A stretch of DNA of 64,000 bases from Sarcophilus harrisii (lineage: Eukaryota; Chordata; Mammalia; Dasyuromorphia; Dasyuridae). Shown piece by piece: positions 1-10,440 of the stretch. The notes beneath the pieces were generated by a model. That model saw only the letters and a list, made by a program, of their open reading frames with translations. It searched no databases and was not told where the DNA came from. Position numbers and translations under genes: made by a program. The number at the start of each line of letters is the position of its first letter. The first letter of the stretch is position 1. Where the stretch lies: NCBI RefSeq assembly GCF_902635505.1, contig NC_045427.1, positions 130,020,960 through 130,084,959 on the forward strand, read 5' to 3'.

Positions 1-850
1 TTGTGATTATAAGAACTTCTATGGTTATCTTATTTGAAATGGGTAATTCAGCTACCTCTTTTACATATGGATTACTTTTAATGTTGATTTCATTATTCTT
101 TCAATAACTTTGATAGTTATTCAGTCATAGATTAAGGGATTTAATATAAAGATCAATATCACTACTATGTTTGGGACATAGTAGTTACTCAGTACTTGAT
201 TGATAAGTTAGGAAAGGAGGTTTTTCTAGTTTATTTCGTAAATAATACTTATAGAAATGAGGTGGAAGTTTGAGCCAGCTTATTAATGAACAAGGTGGAA
301 ATTTTATTAATAAAAATATACAATGCTTCTGGAATACTTGAGTCATGGATAAGAAAAAATATGGAAATGAGTCAAGTAACAGACTAAAGGATGACCTACA
401 AGTAAAATTGGTAAGCCATGTAATTTTGTTTCACAAGGAGAGGTTGTCCTTCTAAACACTGATAGCTCTGCACGTGCATACATAAGGTACTAGACATAGT
501 GGAGAAGAACTCTTGAGTCTTCATTCATTAGAAGGAGTAATTTCTAAGCTCTGTGCCCCTTAAGACTGGTCTAGTTTGTCTAGAAAAGGCAGAGAAACTG
601 TCCCTGAGGACTTTATGTCCAAAGGATGGTTTTGGACATGACTTTTCAATCACCTAAGGCACAAAAATGCCATTCCCCAAAGAGTTGGTGCCTCTTAGAC
701 TTAGTGGATCTCCCATTGCCAAACAAGCCAACACACTTCTGAAGAGGCATTTCTGTATGGAAGGGGAGCTGTGTCTACCTGAACCAGTGCTGTATCTTTA
801 CTGAGTTTCATTTCTAAACTATTGTTAAATAAACTGCTTTTTTAAAAAGT
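1..850 (+). other. Unique AT-rich sequence, possible 3' UTR of upstream gene
   Basis: I see no coding exon or obvious interspersed repeat here. The part from about 400 to 850 is less AT-rich and ends in a canonical poly(A) signal with a GT-rich stretch behind it, so it looks like the end of a + strand transcript. In other mammals the gene just upstream of POMK is FNTA. That assignment rests on synteny only; no FNTA codons are visible. Confidence 0.35.
828..850 (+). terminator. Candidate polyadenylation signal AATAAA
   Basis: AATAAA lies at 828-833. About 20-45 bases further on is a GT-rich run (gtgttggatagtctagtgtc), the usual arrangement of a mammalian poly(A) site. No repeat was recognised around it, so it may end a real host transcript, possibly FNTA. 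Confidence 0.4.
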
Positions 851-1324
851 GTTGGATAGTCTAGTGTCTCATTTCATTCCATTTCTAACCCTGAACCCTA
901 GAACCAACCTGAGGCTGGTCTTACAAAACCTTACAAAATGACATTATTTGACAATATTTGCAACAATCTGTCCTAAATTTGCTGCTTTTCTGTTGAGGAA
1001 GAAATGCAAACAAGAGTCAAGCGATAGAGAAAAATATGATTGAACAGTCATAAGAGACTAAGAAGGTAGTAGCTATATTCTAATACAGGAAGATACCTGT
1101 GTCCTTCCCAGAATTCTTTTATAAAGTCATAGAAGCACTTGGGAATGGTTTTGTTAGATTTTTATGAGTTTAAAAGAAAAAGGGAAAGAGAAGGAAAAAG
1201 GAATACAATGAGAGAAGATAAGGAAAATAAGCTTATGTAATTGGAGTGGATAAGAATAACATACCACTAGGAAGCAGGAGTAGGGGGATCAGTTGAGTTA
1301 AAGAATAGATTAAAGGAGGGATTT

Positions 1325-1545
1325 TTTGTTCAATTGTTTCAATTGTGTTCAACAGTACATGACTATTTGAGGTTTTCTTGGCAAAGATAGTTGACTGGTT
1401 TACAGTTTTTCTCAAAAGCTCATTTTACCTATGAGGAAACTGATACAAAGTGATTTACCCAAGGTCATGGGTAATAAGTGTCAAATTAGTAGATTTGAAT
1501 GGAGGTCTTCCTGACTCCAGGCCCAGTGCTTTATCCTGCTCTAAC
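1325..1545 (-). mobile_element. Mar1-type SINE, antisense
   Basis: The copy begins with a ttgttcaattgtttcaa-like tail and carries the ttttcttggcaaagata segment. It ends with the tRNA-derived head in antisense (gtcttcctgactccaggc, then gtgctttatcc). Other copies in this window share the same order. It is diverged. Confidence 0.75.
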
Positions 1546-1779
1546 TGGGGGATTAGGAGCAAAACAGTCATTTGACTAAGGAGAGTTTACTTCAAAAAAG
1601 AGTTTAAAATAAACAGATAAAAATCTGCATTTGAGTGCAGGATCACAAAAAGAGGAGAAAGGAGGAAAAGCAGGTTGTACCAAATCAAGAGTACTAAAGC
1701 TGAGCACATTTCTCTCTAAAGAGGAAGAACAAAAAAAGCCAAAACAAAAACTACAAGAGAAAAAACGGAGAAAAACACT

Positions 1780-1842
1780 TCAGGATTTCAGGACTTCGGG
1801 ATTTGTATTCTATCTACTGCGCCACCTAGCTGCCCCTCTTGA
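1780..1842 (-). mobile_element. SINE head fragment, antisense
   Basis: Only the 5' head of the SINE survives, ending in actgcgccacctagctgcc, which is diagnostic of the Mar1/WSINE1 head in antisense. Confidence 0.6.
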
Positions 1843-1894
1843 TTTTTATTTTAAATAAGATATAGTGAACCTCTGGAGATTATGTAATTATATA

Positions 1895-2078
1895 GGAATA
1901 GGAAATAAGGAAATATTTATTTACCTGCTATTTGCTAAGCACTGTCCAGTTAACCAATTGATCCTTACAACTATGGTAGGTAACAAAAACTAAATGACTT
2001 ATCTGGGGTCATACAGATAGTGTATGTGCCTTAAGATCTGAACTGGTTTTCCTGACTATACCCCCAATTGCCTAAAAA
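1895..2078 (-). mobile_element. CORE-SINE (MIR/THER1 type)
   Basis: It has the ctaagcactgt and gatccttacaact motifs, then the 'atgacttatctggggtcat' core and a degraded 'cagatagtgt' section. The order matches the other CORE-SINEs here. Old and diverged. Confidence 0.6.
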
Positions 2079-2084
2079 AAATGT

Positions 2085-2395
2085 AAGAGAATATATGCAT
2101 TTTTCAGCTATGGATAATGCCTTATAAAAAGCTAACCATGTGTTCCAAATCACTATTGGTCAGAGAAATGCAAATTAAGACATCTCTGAGATACCACTAC
2201 ACACCTGAAAGATTGGCTAAGATGACAAGAAAAAATGATGATGAATGTTGGAAAGTTCGTAGGAAAACTGGGATACTTATGCATTGTTGGTGGAATTGTG
2301 AACGAATCCAGCCATTCTGTAGAGCAATCTGGAACTATGCCCAAAAAGTTCTCAAACTGCATACCCTTTGATCCAACAGTATTACTACTGGGCTA
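2085..2395 (+). mobile_element. L1 LINE fragment, ORF2 C-terminal region
   Basis: Translation from 2117 gives SLLVREMQIKTSLRYHYTPE and then LMHCWWNCERIQPF. These match the conserved C-terminal part of mammalian L1 ORF2 (VREMQIKTTMRYHLTP ... LLHCWWDCKLVQP). The frame lasts 84 codons. It is a 5'- and 3'-truncated LINE remnant, not a host gene. Confidence 0.85.
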
Positions 2396-2399
2396 ACAC

Positions 2400-3330
2400 T
2401 TTTACTATTGACAAATAATCTTTTGCTCCCAGCATTTTCTCCTACTTCTCCTTGAAATGGTTCACGGCAGCCCCAAAGGGACCCAAGCATTTCCTGCCTT
2501 CCACCCTGGATGCACCCGGTTTTTAGCCTGCTCCCGGATCTGGGCTTCAATCTTTGGACCAAACTGCCCTTCACCGGAGAACGGACAACGCTGGGAAACC
2601 CTTTAGATGCCCTGCCATCCCCCAAATCCCACACCTCCCGCCTCACCTCTGGCAAACCCCAAATCTCTGACCCTTGCCGCTGAACAGTTAAGAGATCAGC
2701 CCCTTTTCCCATGCCTTTTAGAGGTGACTGCTTGAGGGGGATGAAAACCCCTGAACTTGGAAAATCTGGAAGGAGAAAATCTTCAATCCTGTCTCAATAA
2801 CACTTTGCCTTTTTCCTTTAATTTAAGTTCCAACTGCTTGAGGGGAATATCAGGAAAGATTCCAATCTTTGATTCCCAACCCCTACTTTAAATTACCCTT
2901 TGACTCACAAATCTTGGTCCTTTGAATTCCAATAGAAGGTCGGACCTATACCCCCGGATCTAGCCAACTTTGGGCACCCCCGCCCAAATAAGTCTCCGAC
3001 AAAGGACCACACTGGGAACCCCTCTTTGCAAATTCCAAAATGTTTCCTGAGGGCCTCTGTCCCATGCCCCTTTATCTCTCCTTCACCTATCTCCTACTTC
3101 AAACTCAATAATAAACCTCTTTTAATCAGCTCTCTGGGCTTAAATCTTTAATGGGAATCCGGCCCTTCTGACCTCATACCGCCCTTCCTTTGGCTTGAAT
3201 CAAGGGTTGCAGAACTCGACTTCCTGTACCCCAAACCTGCCACTAATAACTAAATCCTTTACATTTTGGTCCCCAAATTGACCTCAACAAATTAGTCTAC
3301 ACCTCAACATTCGGTTCCCGACCTCAACAC
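2400..3330 (+). mobile_element. LTR-like fossil, + orientation
   Basis: This is a GC-richer block with an AATAAA-type signal near 3110 followed by a U5-like stretch ending in repeated cctcaaca motifs. A second copy lies inverted at about 3590-4115, and the two align over several hundred bases. I read it as a retroviral-type LTR fossil; I cannot name the family. It is old, and the boundaries are approximate. Confidence 0.4.
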
Positions 3331-3589
3331 TCTTAGGACAGAGGCCAAAAACCTTTTGAAACCGCAATTCCTCAAATTTGCCAAAAACTCCCACAGACGC
3401 CCAACCCGACCCGGGCGGGGCATCCACCAAAGATTAGGAAAAAAAAATCTTTTTGTCCAGGTTCCAGATTGCTTGGTAAAATAGGCCTTTTCACCTGAAA
3501 GTCAAATAGGGTAGAGGAGCAAATATTCTCCCCACTATCTTTAAAGATGAAAAAGAACACAATTCTTCCCAAAAAAATATTGCCCTGAA

Positions 3590-4115
3590 CAGCTCAAAAC
3601 CCAGATTGGTTTGGTCCCCAAAAACGTTGAGGTTGGTTTTCCTTATCTAGCTTCGGTGTTGTTTTGTCGGAAAAATGTTGAGGTTTGGAACCAATTTGGT
3701 TTGGGCCCGTTTGGGTCCATTTTCCCAAATAAATTGGGTTTTAGTTAAGGTTGGTGGCAGGGTGGGAAACCAGGTTCCCCGCCTCCCTTAATTGGGCGGA
3801 AGGCGGGGATTTAAGCTAAATGATTTAAAAATTTTTTGGGAAATGTTTAAAATTTATTAAGGTTTAAAAGAGGGTAGTGAAGGGGTAAGGAGGGCCTGGA
3901 AGAGGTCCAGTGGGGGTCTCACAAACCTTTTGGAACTTGCAAAGGGGTTTTCCAAGGGTCCTTTTAATCGGCTTAGTCAGGGCTTTATTGACCCAAAGGG
4001 CCCAGATGGGTGGGGCGGGGAATAGGCCTTTAGGGTTGGGGACCAAGGGTGGAATTTCTTTTTCCCCGCATCAATAGTAGAAGCTGCCCACTGGAGATCC
4101 AACTGGAACTGGCCA
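3590..4115 (-). mobile_element. LTR-like fossil, inverted partner
   Basis: The reverse complement of this segment resembles 2930-3310: a ccctttgcaagttccaaaa block, a CT-rich stretch, an AATAAA-type signal, a 'ctgccaccaaccttaac' block and a terminal cctcaaca motif. The two copies face each other across about 260 bases of other sequence. Fossil, incomplete, family unknown. Confidence 0.4.
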
Positions 4116-4124
4116 GTTGGGCAA

Positions 4125-4295
4125 CACAACTCCCTTCCTCTCTATCTTCCTCCTTTTTTTTCTTCCTCCCTCATCCTTGCTTCCTCTTTTCCTCCCTCCC
4201 CTCTCCTCCCCTCCCCTCCCCCCTCCCCTTCTTTCCTCTTCTCTCCTCTCCTCTCCTTCCTTCTTTCCTCCCAATACCTTCCTTTGCCTATTAGT
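4125..4295. repeat. Pyrimidine-rich (CT)n tract
   Basis: Almost pure C/T on the + strand, in runs of tcc, ctc and ttcc. The open frames across it are low-complexity artefacts. Confidence 0.9.
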
Positions 4296-4599
4296 ACTCT
4301 CCCCAAAGGAATGTAAATTTCGGTCTCTGAAACCTCACATTCATCTTGTTATTTAAAGGTCAGATTTCTTGGGGACCATGACAATTTCAAATCATTGTGG
4401 CTCTCATAGATGGACCAACTGTCAGTTCCTGCCAAAGCCCCACTTGGTTTTTTGGACCAAATTGGTTCAAAATAATTAAAATACAATTTTTATTTTTGGA
4501 AAATCTAAAGGTCTTTAACTCCCAAATGCCTCCCTTTTTCTTACCTGCCTTAACCCACTTTAGCCTTCCTCAGTCACCCTGAACCCTTAAAACCCAATT

Positions 4600-4830
4600 A
4601 GGTCAAAACTCTCTGCATCCTGGGCCATCTCTAATTTTCTTGATCTATATCTTGTACCGGGACCCAAATGCTCCAAAGAATATGAAGCTGGTGACTTTGC
4701 ACAGTGCCCTCTCAGCTCCACCTCCTATTTAAATGCAACTCACTCAAATGTCTTGGTATTACCTCTTTGATCTCAGAGTCATCTTATAGAATGAAGGACA
4801 AACAAATAACATTATCATTAAGAGAAGCAT
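4600..4830 (+). mobile_element. SINE of an unnamed marsupial family
   Basis: It contains 'cttgatctatatcttg', 'gctggtgactttgcacag' and ends in gaatgaaggacaaacaaataac. A clearer copy is at 40975-41144, and 3' halves recur at 37.4 and 39.1 kb. I do not know its formal name. Confidence 0.6.
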
Positions 4831-5117
4831 GGGTACAGCTAACAGTGCAACCACAGCGGGAAAGAGGGGATTGCCAAGTTATCAGGAGTAAGTCCGTTTT
4901 CGGTAAGCCAAAAAGGATTGAAGAAACAAGTTTAAGATGAAAGCAACTTTGTTGCACTTCAATCAGAATTGAAATCTACAAATGGGGTCAAGTTCTTGCC
5001 TTGTTCAAACCTCTTTCTTTTCAGTTTCTTACCACAAGACCACTAAAGCAGGATTGTAAATCAGACGTTATCCCTCAAATCCCTTATTAAAATTAAGGAT
5101 TTAAGACGGCTGGTTTT

Positions 5118-5440
5118 CATTATATAGAATTCCCAATCCCTATATTTTTGCCCACCTGCAAAAATTTGATTTGATTTTTTGATTTCCTTCACAGGCTAAT
5201 TGTACAATATTTCAGAGTCCGATTCTTTTTGTACAGCAAAATGACGTTTTGGTCATGTATACTTATTGTGTATCTAATTTATATTTTAATGTATCCTGCC
5301 ATCTGGGGGAGGGGGTGAGGGGAAGGAGGGGAAAAACTGGAACAAGAGGTTTGGCAATTGTTAATGCTGTAAAGTTACCCATGCATATGACCTGTAAATA
5401 AAAGGCTATTAAATAAAAATAAAAAAAATAATAAAAAAAA
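5118..5440 (+). mobile_element. 5'-truncated L1 tail next to the POMK promoter
   Basis: This is the 3' end of an L1 whose antisense copies occur at 7416, 35662 and 49741. The match runs from the ttcccaatccctata block through catgcatatgacctgtaaat to an A-rich tail at 5405-5440. It is flanked by direct repeats of aagacggctg plus rtttt (5103-5117 and 5441-5455, one mismatch), a typical L1 target-site duplication. Confidence 0.9.
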
Positions 5441-5504
5441 AAGACGGCTGATTTTTCGGCGGCCTACCCAGTTTGGGACGGTAGAGGGACCTCGCGTTTT
5501 CAAA

Positions 5505-5512
5505 TTACGTCA
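5505..5512 (+). promoter_or_regulatory. CRE/ATF-like site TTACGTCA
   Basis: TTACGTCA is a one-base variant of the CREB/ATF palindrome, at the upstream edge of the CpG island where such sites often work. Prediction from motif only. Confidence 0.4.
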
Positions 5513-5876
5513 CACGGAGAGGGGTTTCCGGGTACTCTGGGAAGCTGCGAGGGTGCGGAAGCCGCGGGGTTTCCGGAAGGCTGAGGAAGACTGGCGGGAG
5601 AGTTGGAGCTCTCTGCGAGGGTGGAACTTTGGTCGGGAGGCGGAGGCTCCGAGTAGGCGGCTCAGGGCGGTGCTGCAGCTCCCTCCGTGGCTGCGCGTCG
5701 GCGACCGCAGGCCCACCCAGAAGTAGCAGCAGCCGCCCTGTGCCGCCGGGCCCCTGCAGCGCTCGGGCCGGCCTGCGCAGGATGCGCCGCGCCCGCTCGC
5801 TCTGCAGAGAGCCCCGCCTTCGGCCGCGAGGGCTTCCCGGGGAGGAGCTCCCTTCAGCGGCTAAGGTGCGCTGCTG

Positions 5877-5954
5877 ATGCTGCCGGGTCCGGGAGAGGCT
5901 CTGTCCCTGCTCATCCTTTGTGCCCACGAGGCGAAAACGCTGCATCCGGAATGA
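5877..5954 (+). other. Upstream ORF in POMK leader (25 codons)
   Basis: The ATG at 5877 overlaps the stop of an earlier 31-codon upstream ORF (5782-5877) as TGATG. It reads 25 codons to a TGA at 5952-5954, just before the splice donor. No known peptide is recognised; any role would be in limiting translation. Confidence 0.4.
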
Positions 5955-6349
5955 CAGGTGAGGCGCCGGGGGCGGGGGTGGGGGAGGGGGCGATGCTGGA
6001 GGGGAGGAGCAGGGCGGGGGAGGAAGGGCAGTCAATTTCACTCCATCACTCTGTCATTTTTCATGCACTTGTACGAGGGGTCAGGCGCAGTACTGGTGCA
6101 GGCGGTACAAAGGTGTAGTACATCCCGCACTGCCCGGAGGAAGCTCGCGTTCTAAGGGGGAGAAATATAATTACATATTTATCTTTACTATTGTGATGTA
6201 TCAATTTTATCTTTTTTTTTTAAGGGTCAGAGGTATTTATTTTTGAATTATTTCTGGAGCCAGATTTCAATCCTGTATGTCATACCCCTAGTACTCATTA
6301 GAGGGGAAATATCAATTTTATCTTAACATGTTTTTTGGCTAATATGTTT

Positions 6350-7150
6350 TAATCAACGAGCATTTATTAAGTACCTGTTGTAATCAGTAATAGCCAATAA
6401 TAGCTTATATTTATTTATGTGCCAGGCACTGTACGTACTTTACAATTATTCATATATGTATATATGTATATAATTTAGTATGCCAATTGGTATAATAATT
6501 GCTATTATAAATGCAAATATAAATTCCAAAATATAGTATAAAACTATAAAATAAACTCAAAATCGTATAAATAAATAAATATAACAGTATAAATAAGTAA
6601 AACTAAAAATAGCATAAAACTATTGTTTAGTACTAAAGTAGTTTGGGAGGAAAGGCACCAGCCTTTGAGGGGGAAATCGGGAAAGGTTTCCCCAGCTGAG
6701 GGAGGGAAATAAGTCTGCATCCCAGAGTTGGAGGATGACTAGAGCAAAGCCAGGGAGTTTGGAGATGGAGAGTTGTGTGGTGTGAGAAACTGAGAGAAAC
6801 AAACAAACATTAAGCGCCTACTATTTATCAGGCACTAAGCTGGGCGCTCTGCTGAGAGATGGGACTGGTTTGCAGAGTATGGGAGGGAGAGTAAATATAG
6901 GTTAAATGACAGTTTCCAAGAAGTGGCTTAGGGTTAGATTTGCTTGGGTGTCTTTCCTCAAATATTCTCAGTTAGAGGCTTTATTTTTAAATAGGATTTA
7001 GTGATCTTAATCTCTTCAAGTAGATGGTGAACCTTCTTATTCTATATGTGGTTTCCTTCAATTAAGAAGTGAATTCTTTGTGGCCAGGGACTGGCTTTTC
7101 TATTTGTATTCCCTGCACTTGACAAGTAAGTAATAAATGCTTTTTTCTTT
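6350..7150. mobile_element. Old SINE/L2 fragments in POMK intron 1
   Basis: MIR-like words (gtgccaggcactgta) occur near 6420. L2-tail words follow at about 6800-6850 (gcgcctactatttatcaggcactaagctg split by drift) and 7090-7150 (ggccagggactgg ... aataaatgc). All are short and heavily diverged; the rest is plain intron. Confidence 0.45.
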
Positions 7151-7415
7151 TCATTCATTCATCTTAACAATCACCTCCCCCTATATTTTACACCCAGAAT
7201 ATTCCAGAACATTTAAAATAAGATTGTAATATGGTGAGTACAGTAAGATTCATTCTTTGAAAATTTTGATATATTTTTAAATCATTAAAAAAAAATTTAC
7301 CTCTTGCACTTCATCATGAGTTTTCCCTTGTAGCAAAGAAAAATAAAAACAACCAGAATAGTTAAGCAAACATTGTCAGAGCATTCCAAACCCAGAGGTT
7401 CCTTAAAGTTTTTTT

Positions 7416-7742
7416 TTTTTTTTTTAATAGCCTTTTATTTACAGGTTATATGCATGGGTAACTTTACAGCATTAACAATTGCCAAACCTCTTGTTCCAAT
7501 TTTTCACCTCTTACCCCCCCACCCCCTCCCCTAGATGGCAGGATGACCAGTAGATGTTAAATACATTAAAATATAAATTAGATACACAATAAGTATGCAT
7601 GACCAAAACATTATTTTGCTGTACAAAAAGAATCAGACTCTGAAATATTGTACAATTAGCTTGTGAAGGAAATCAAAAATGCAGGTGGGCATAAATATAG
7701 GGATTGGGAATTCAATGTAATGGTTTTTAGTCATCTCCCAGA
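7416..7742 (-). mobile_element. Young 5'-truncated L1 tail, antisense
   Basis: It starts with a poly(T), then 'aatagccttttatttacagg', and runs to 'gtcatctcccaga'. It is nearly identical to the copies at 35662 and 49741. The word gttccttaaagttttttt flanks it on both sides (from 7398 and from 7743) as a target-site duplication. Confidence 0.9.
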
Positions 7743-7869
7743 GTTCCTTAAAGTTTTTTTTTATCAGTTAGTTATAAACAACGATATTAACTCAGCATGT
7801 CGTTTTTTATGCTTATATAATTGTCATTTACTAAGTATCTATTATGTACCCCTAAATTAACCAGCTAAT

Positions 7870-8280
7870 AAATAGCTCCTAATAGCTAACATTTCTTTAT
7901 ATGCCAGGCATAGTGCTAAATTCTTTATTATTATCTCATTTGATCTTTACATCAGCCTTGTGAGGTTTGCCTCAGTTTTCCTAGCTGTACAATGAGGACA
8001 ACAATAGAACTTACCTCACAAGGTGATGTTTTCCTCAGTTTTGTAAAATGGGGATAATAATAGCCCTTATCTTATCAGGTTGATGTAAGGATCAAATGAG
8101 ATGACAATAAAGAATTTAGCACTTTGCCTGGCAAGTGAAGAAATGTTAACTATTATTATGGGCTATGTTAAGTGATTTGCTCAGGGTCATATAGCTAGTA
8201 AGTGTCTGATGCTGGATTTGAACTTGGGCTTTCCTCACTCAAGACTTCTAGTGCTCTATCCATTGTGCCATCTAGCTAGT
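7870..8280 (-). mobile_element. CORE-SINE split by a second MIR-type SINE
   Basis: The outer element runs from ctaatagctaacattt to the antisense head at 8250-8280 (ctctatccattgtgccatc). It is interrupted at about 7969-8155 by a MIR-type copy (gtaaaatggggataataatag ... atcaaatgagatgac). A nested pair, both old. Confidence 0.65.
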
Positions 8281-8557
8281 GATAAAAGACCAAAAATAAA
8301 ATATTACCTGCCATCAAGAAGCTTTCATTTTTTTTGAGGTGGAGATAGCTTACAGTTAAAACATAATTGTTTTTTGAATTCTCAATAATACTACTTTTCC
8401 CCTTCTTACCCCCACATTAGATGACTTCCCCTTATACTTTAATATAAATTATTATTTAATTTCTCCCTCTAAATACTTGTCTTCTGCTTTATGAATGAAC
8501 ATTAAGGATCCCTCTTAATGTGTATGAAGCAGATTTTTCTTTCCTCCAATCCTACAG

Positions 8558-8633
8558 TCCATGGCCCTTAATCTAAAACTTAGCTTTCAGAGTCAATAAC
8601 TAATTCCAAGAATCCTACAGACTCTTTTCTCTG
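8558..8633 (+). other. Candidate untranslated exon of POMK
   Basis: A strong acceptor (tttctttcctccaatcctacag, AG at 8556-8557) and a perfect donor (CTG|GTAAGT at 8634) bound 76 bases of non-repeat sequence. It has a short ORF from ATG (atggcccttaatc...) that ends within the exon. Human POMK is known to have more than one noncoding 5' exon, so this could be one. Unproven without transcripts. Confidence 0.35.
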
Positions 8634-8654
8634 GTAAGTATTTCTTTCATCAGA

Positions 8655-8870
8655 GCTGTTTGCAGATTGAAATATATTTTTAAAAATTCTTTATTTTTCT
8701 TTTATTGCAACATGGCTAATGTGGAAATATGGTGATGGAGTGGTTTGTATAGCTTTAGACGTATAATGGGTATGGTATCTCTTGCCAACTTAATGGAGGA
8801 GGGGCAGAGTGAGGGAAAGAATTTGGAATTGAAAATAAAAAAAATTAAATTAAAAGAAAAAAAGGAAAAA
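8655..8870 (+). mobile_element. L1 3'-end fragment with A-rich tail
   Basis: The word order 'gaggaggggcagagtgaggg', 'aagaatttggaattgaaaat', then an A-rich tail fits the 3' UTR of marsupial L1s in sense orientation. Confidence 0.5.
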
Positions 8871-8963
8871 ACAGGAAGTTAAAATCTCCTTTACGATTTA
8901 CTACCTCTCTAGGGCTGGTCTATATCAATGAGATGCATTTAAAAATTTAGTAAGCCTACCCAC
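8841..8963 (+). repeat. Left arm of a large inverted repeat
   Basis: This segment (A-rich start, acaggaagtt, tttactacctctctagggct, gagatgcatttaaaaattta, taagcctacccac) reappears in reverse complement at 9443-9580, with roughly 10% mismatch plus small indels. The 479-base spacer is not repeated. Confidence 0.85.
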
Positions 8964-9442
8964 AAAAAAACTAACCCTTCCAGGTGTTTGGGTTTTTCCT
9001 TCCAAGTTTCAAGTGACACCACTTTCTACTAAGTATTAGGAAAATCTCGAGTTCTTTCTCCCTTAGTTCAGGAAAGCTAAATTTGAATTTCATGAGTTAT
9101 TTAAATTTTTTAAAAACCCGTTCTAAAGAGGCAGTTCACTGTGTCATTCCTTCTCCATCAATACTGTGTCTTGGCTTCAAGGGCTTGGAGAAACCCAAGG
9201 GTCTTCTTGATTCCTCTGACAACATTCATTGAGTCCCAGCTGTATTCAGAGTATTGGACAGATGCCATCTGAAAGAAGACACTGGGCTGGCAAAGAAGAA
9301 TCTACAATTATAAAGGGAAACTGACTCTACCTGAGGAAAAAGAATTTAAAACCTTCCTGGCCTAGGCTACTGGAATAGTAGGTGCCAGATACAAACGATG
9401 GCCATGGAGAGGCTCTTTGGAGATGCTCATGAGTACAGCATT

Positions 9443-9580
9443 GTGGGTTGGCTCACTAAATTTTTAAATGCATCTCATTGATATAATCCAGCCCTAGAGA
9501 GGTAGTAAATCATGAAGGAGATTTTTTTAAACTTCCTGGTTTTTTCTTTTTTCTTTTAGCTTTAGTTTAAATTTAGTTTA
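9443..9580 (-). repeat. Right arm of a large inverted repeat
   Basis: Reverse complement of the left arm, from gtgggttggctcactaaatt to the T-rich ttttttcttttttcttttag stretch. The two arms could pair into a stem of more than 100 bases. I do not recognise it as the terminal repeats of a known transposon. Confidence 0.85.
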
Positions 9581-10440
9581 ATGAGTACATGAATACAACA
9601 TTATATAGAATGTGCACCTTAAAGACTTCTTGTGACCTTTCTGTTTTTTGTTCTGTGCTACAGGGAGGAACCCAAATGTTTGTTGGGGGATATGTTACAT
9701 GGTGAAGACCATTAAGTTTTCCATTTAGTAGAAAGAGGATAGGAAAAAAAAAAACAATTCCAACAATAAACTCATACTATAACTGGAGAGAATACAACAG
9801 ATGATGATAAGATAGATGACTGACTGTAAAGAAATTAAAACATTGCAGACATAATTTTTTGTTTTACAAGTTTAAAACATTTATTTAAAGTTCAGTTTAT
9901 AAAATGCTTAATCTTCTAATGAGTGGGAGTTCAGGGAGCTGTCCAGCTACTCCAACATGGCAGAATTGGCATAACATCTAGAAACAAGATTCCAAGAGGT
10001 TTTTCAAGCCTTTGGGCCAAGGGTGACTAGTGTGGCCCCATCTATCCAGTCTCAACAGGAGGACTTCCCCATAGAAGGGTGGATTGGGTTTAGGAGGTAT
10101 TACCTCCTCCCTGTAGGTGAGGAGCATCCTGATTGACTGGGCTGAGATAGTCTGGTCATCATCCCCTGTACTCTCAGCTCCTTTGGTTAGTTAGATTGAT
10201 GGGGGAGAAAATGTTAAATGGGGGGGGGGGGGGCAAGGACCTGGTCAGCGGAGTCAGAGAGCAGGTAGAGAGTGTTACCTTGGATAGGTGCTGCCTTCTA
10301 CCCTCATCCCAGATTTTCTAAGCCAAACTACACAGCCCACTTTAAAAATAAACAAACAAAAAAACCCAGAACAAAGCTGAACCAAATGAAATATATTTAG
10401 GAAAATGCGGATAACCACAGAAAATGAGCTTTCTATGGAA
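9580..10440. other. Unclassified POMK intron sequence
   Basis: No gene or recognised repeat except a poly(G) run near 10220-10234. The part from about 9900 to 10340 is less AT-rich and could be a diverged LTR or a retrocopy, but no frame or family could be recognised. Confidence 0.4.

Larger units (their letters stand above)
5460..5957 (+). other. POMK noncoding exon 1 (5' boundary uncertain)
   Basis: The exon ends at the donor CAG|GTGAGG (GT at 5958). It has no frame that continues into the coding exon, so it is leader sequence. The transcription start is not visible and may lie anywhere from about 5480. Short upstream ORFs start at ATG 5782 (31 codons), 5877 (25 codons) and 5951. Confidence 0.65.
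5445..6130 (+). promoter_or_regulatory. CpG-island promoter of POMK
   Basis: The sequence changes abruptly from AT-rich to GC-rich with many CpGs, then falls back after about 6130. It contains the noncoding first exon that ends at a consensus donor at 5958. No TATA box is evident, as is usual for housekeeping CpG-island promoters. A CRE-like site lies at its left edge. Confidence 0.8.

Noticed and set aside
4049-4356. Open frames rich in Ser/Pro/Leu or Arg/Glu
   Set aside because: Translations of a CT-rich low-complexity tract.
5505-6155. Open frames in the POMK CpG island (up to 178 codons)
   Set aside because: Base-composition artefacts; several lack an ATG start or run through the splice donor at 5958.
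9890-10340. Antisense processed pseudogene with a poly(A) signal near 9888
   Set aside because: No recognisable protein in any frame and no target duplication found; left as unclassified.
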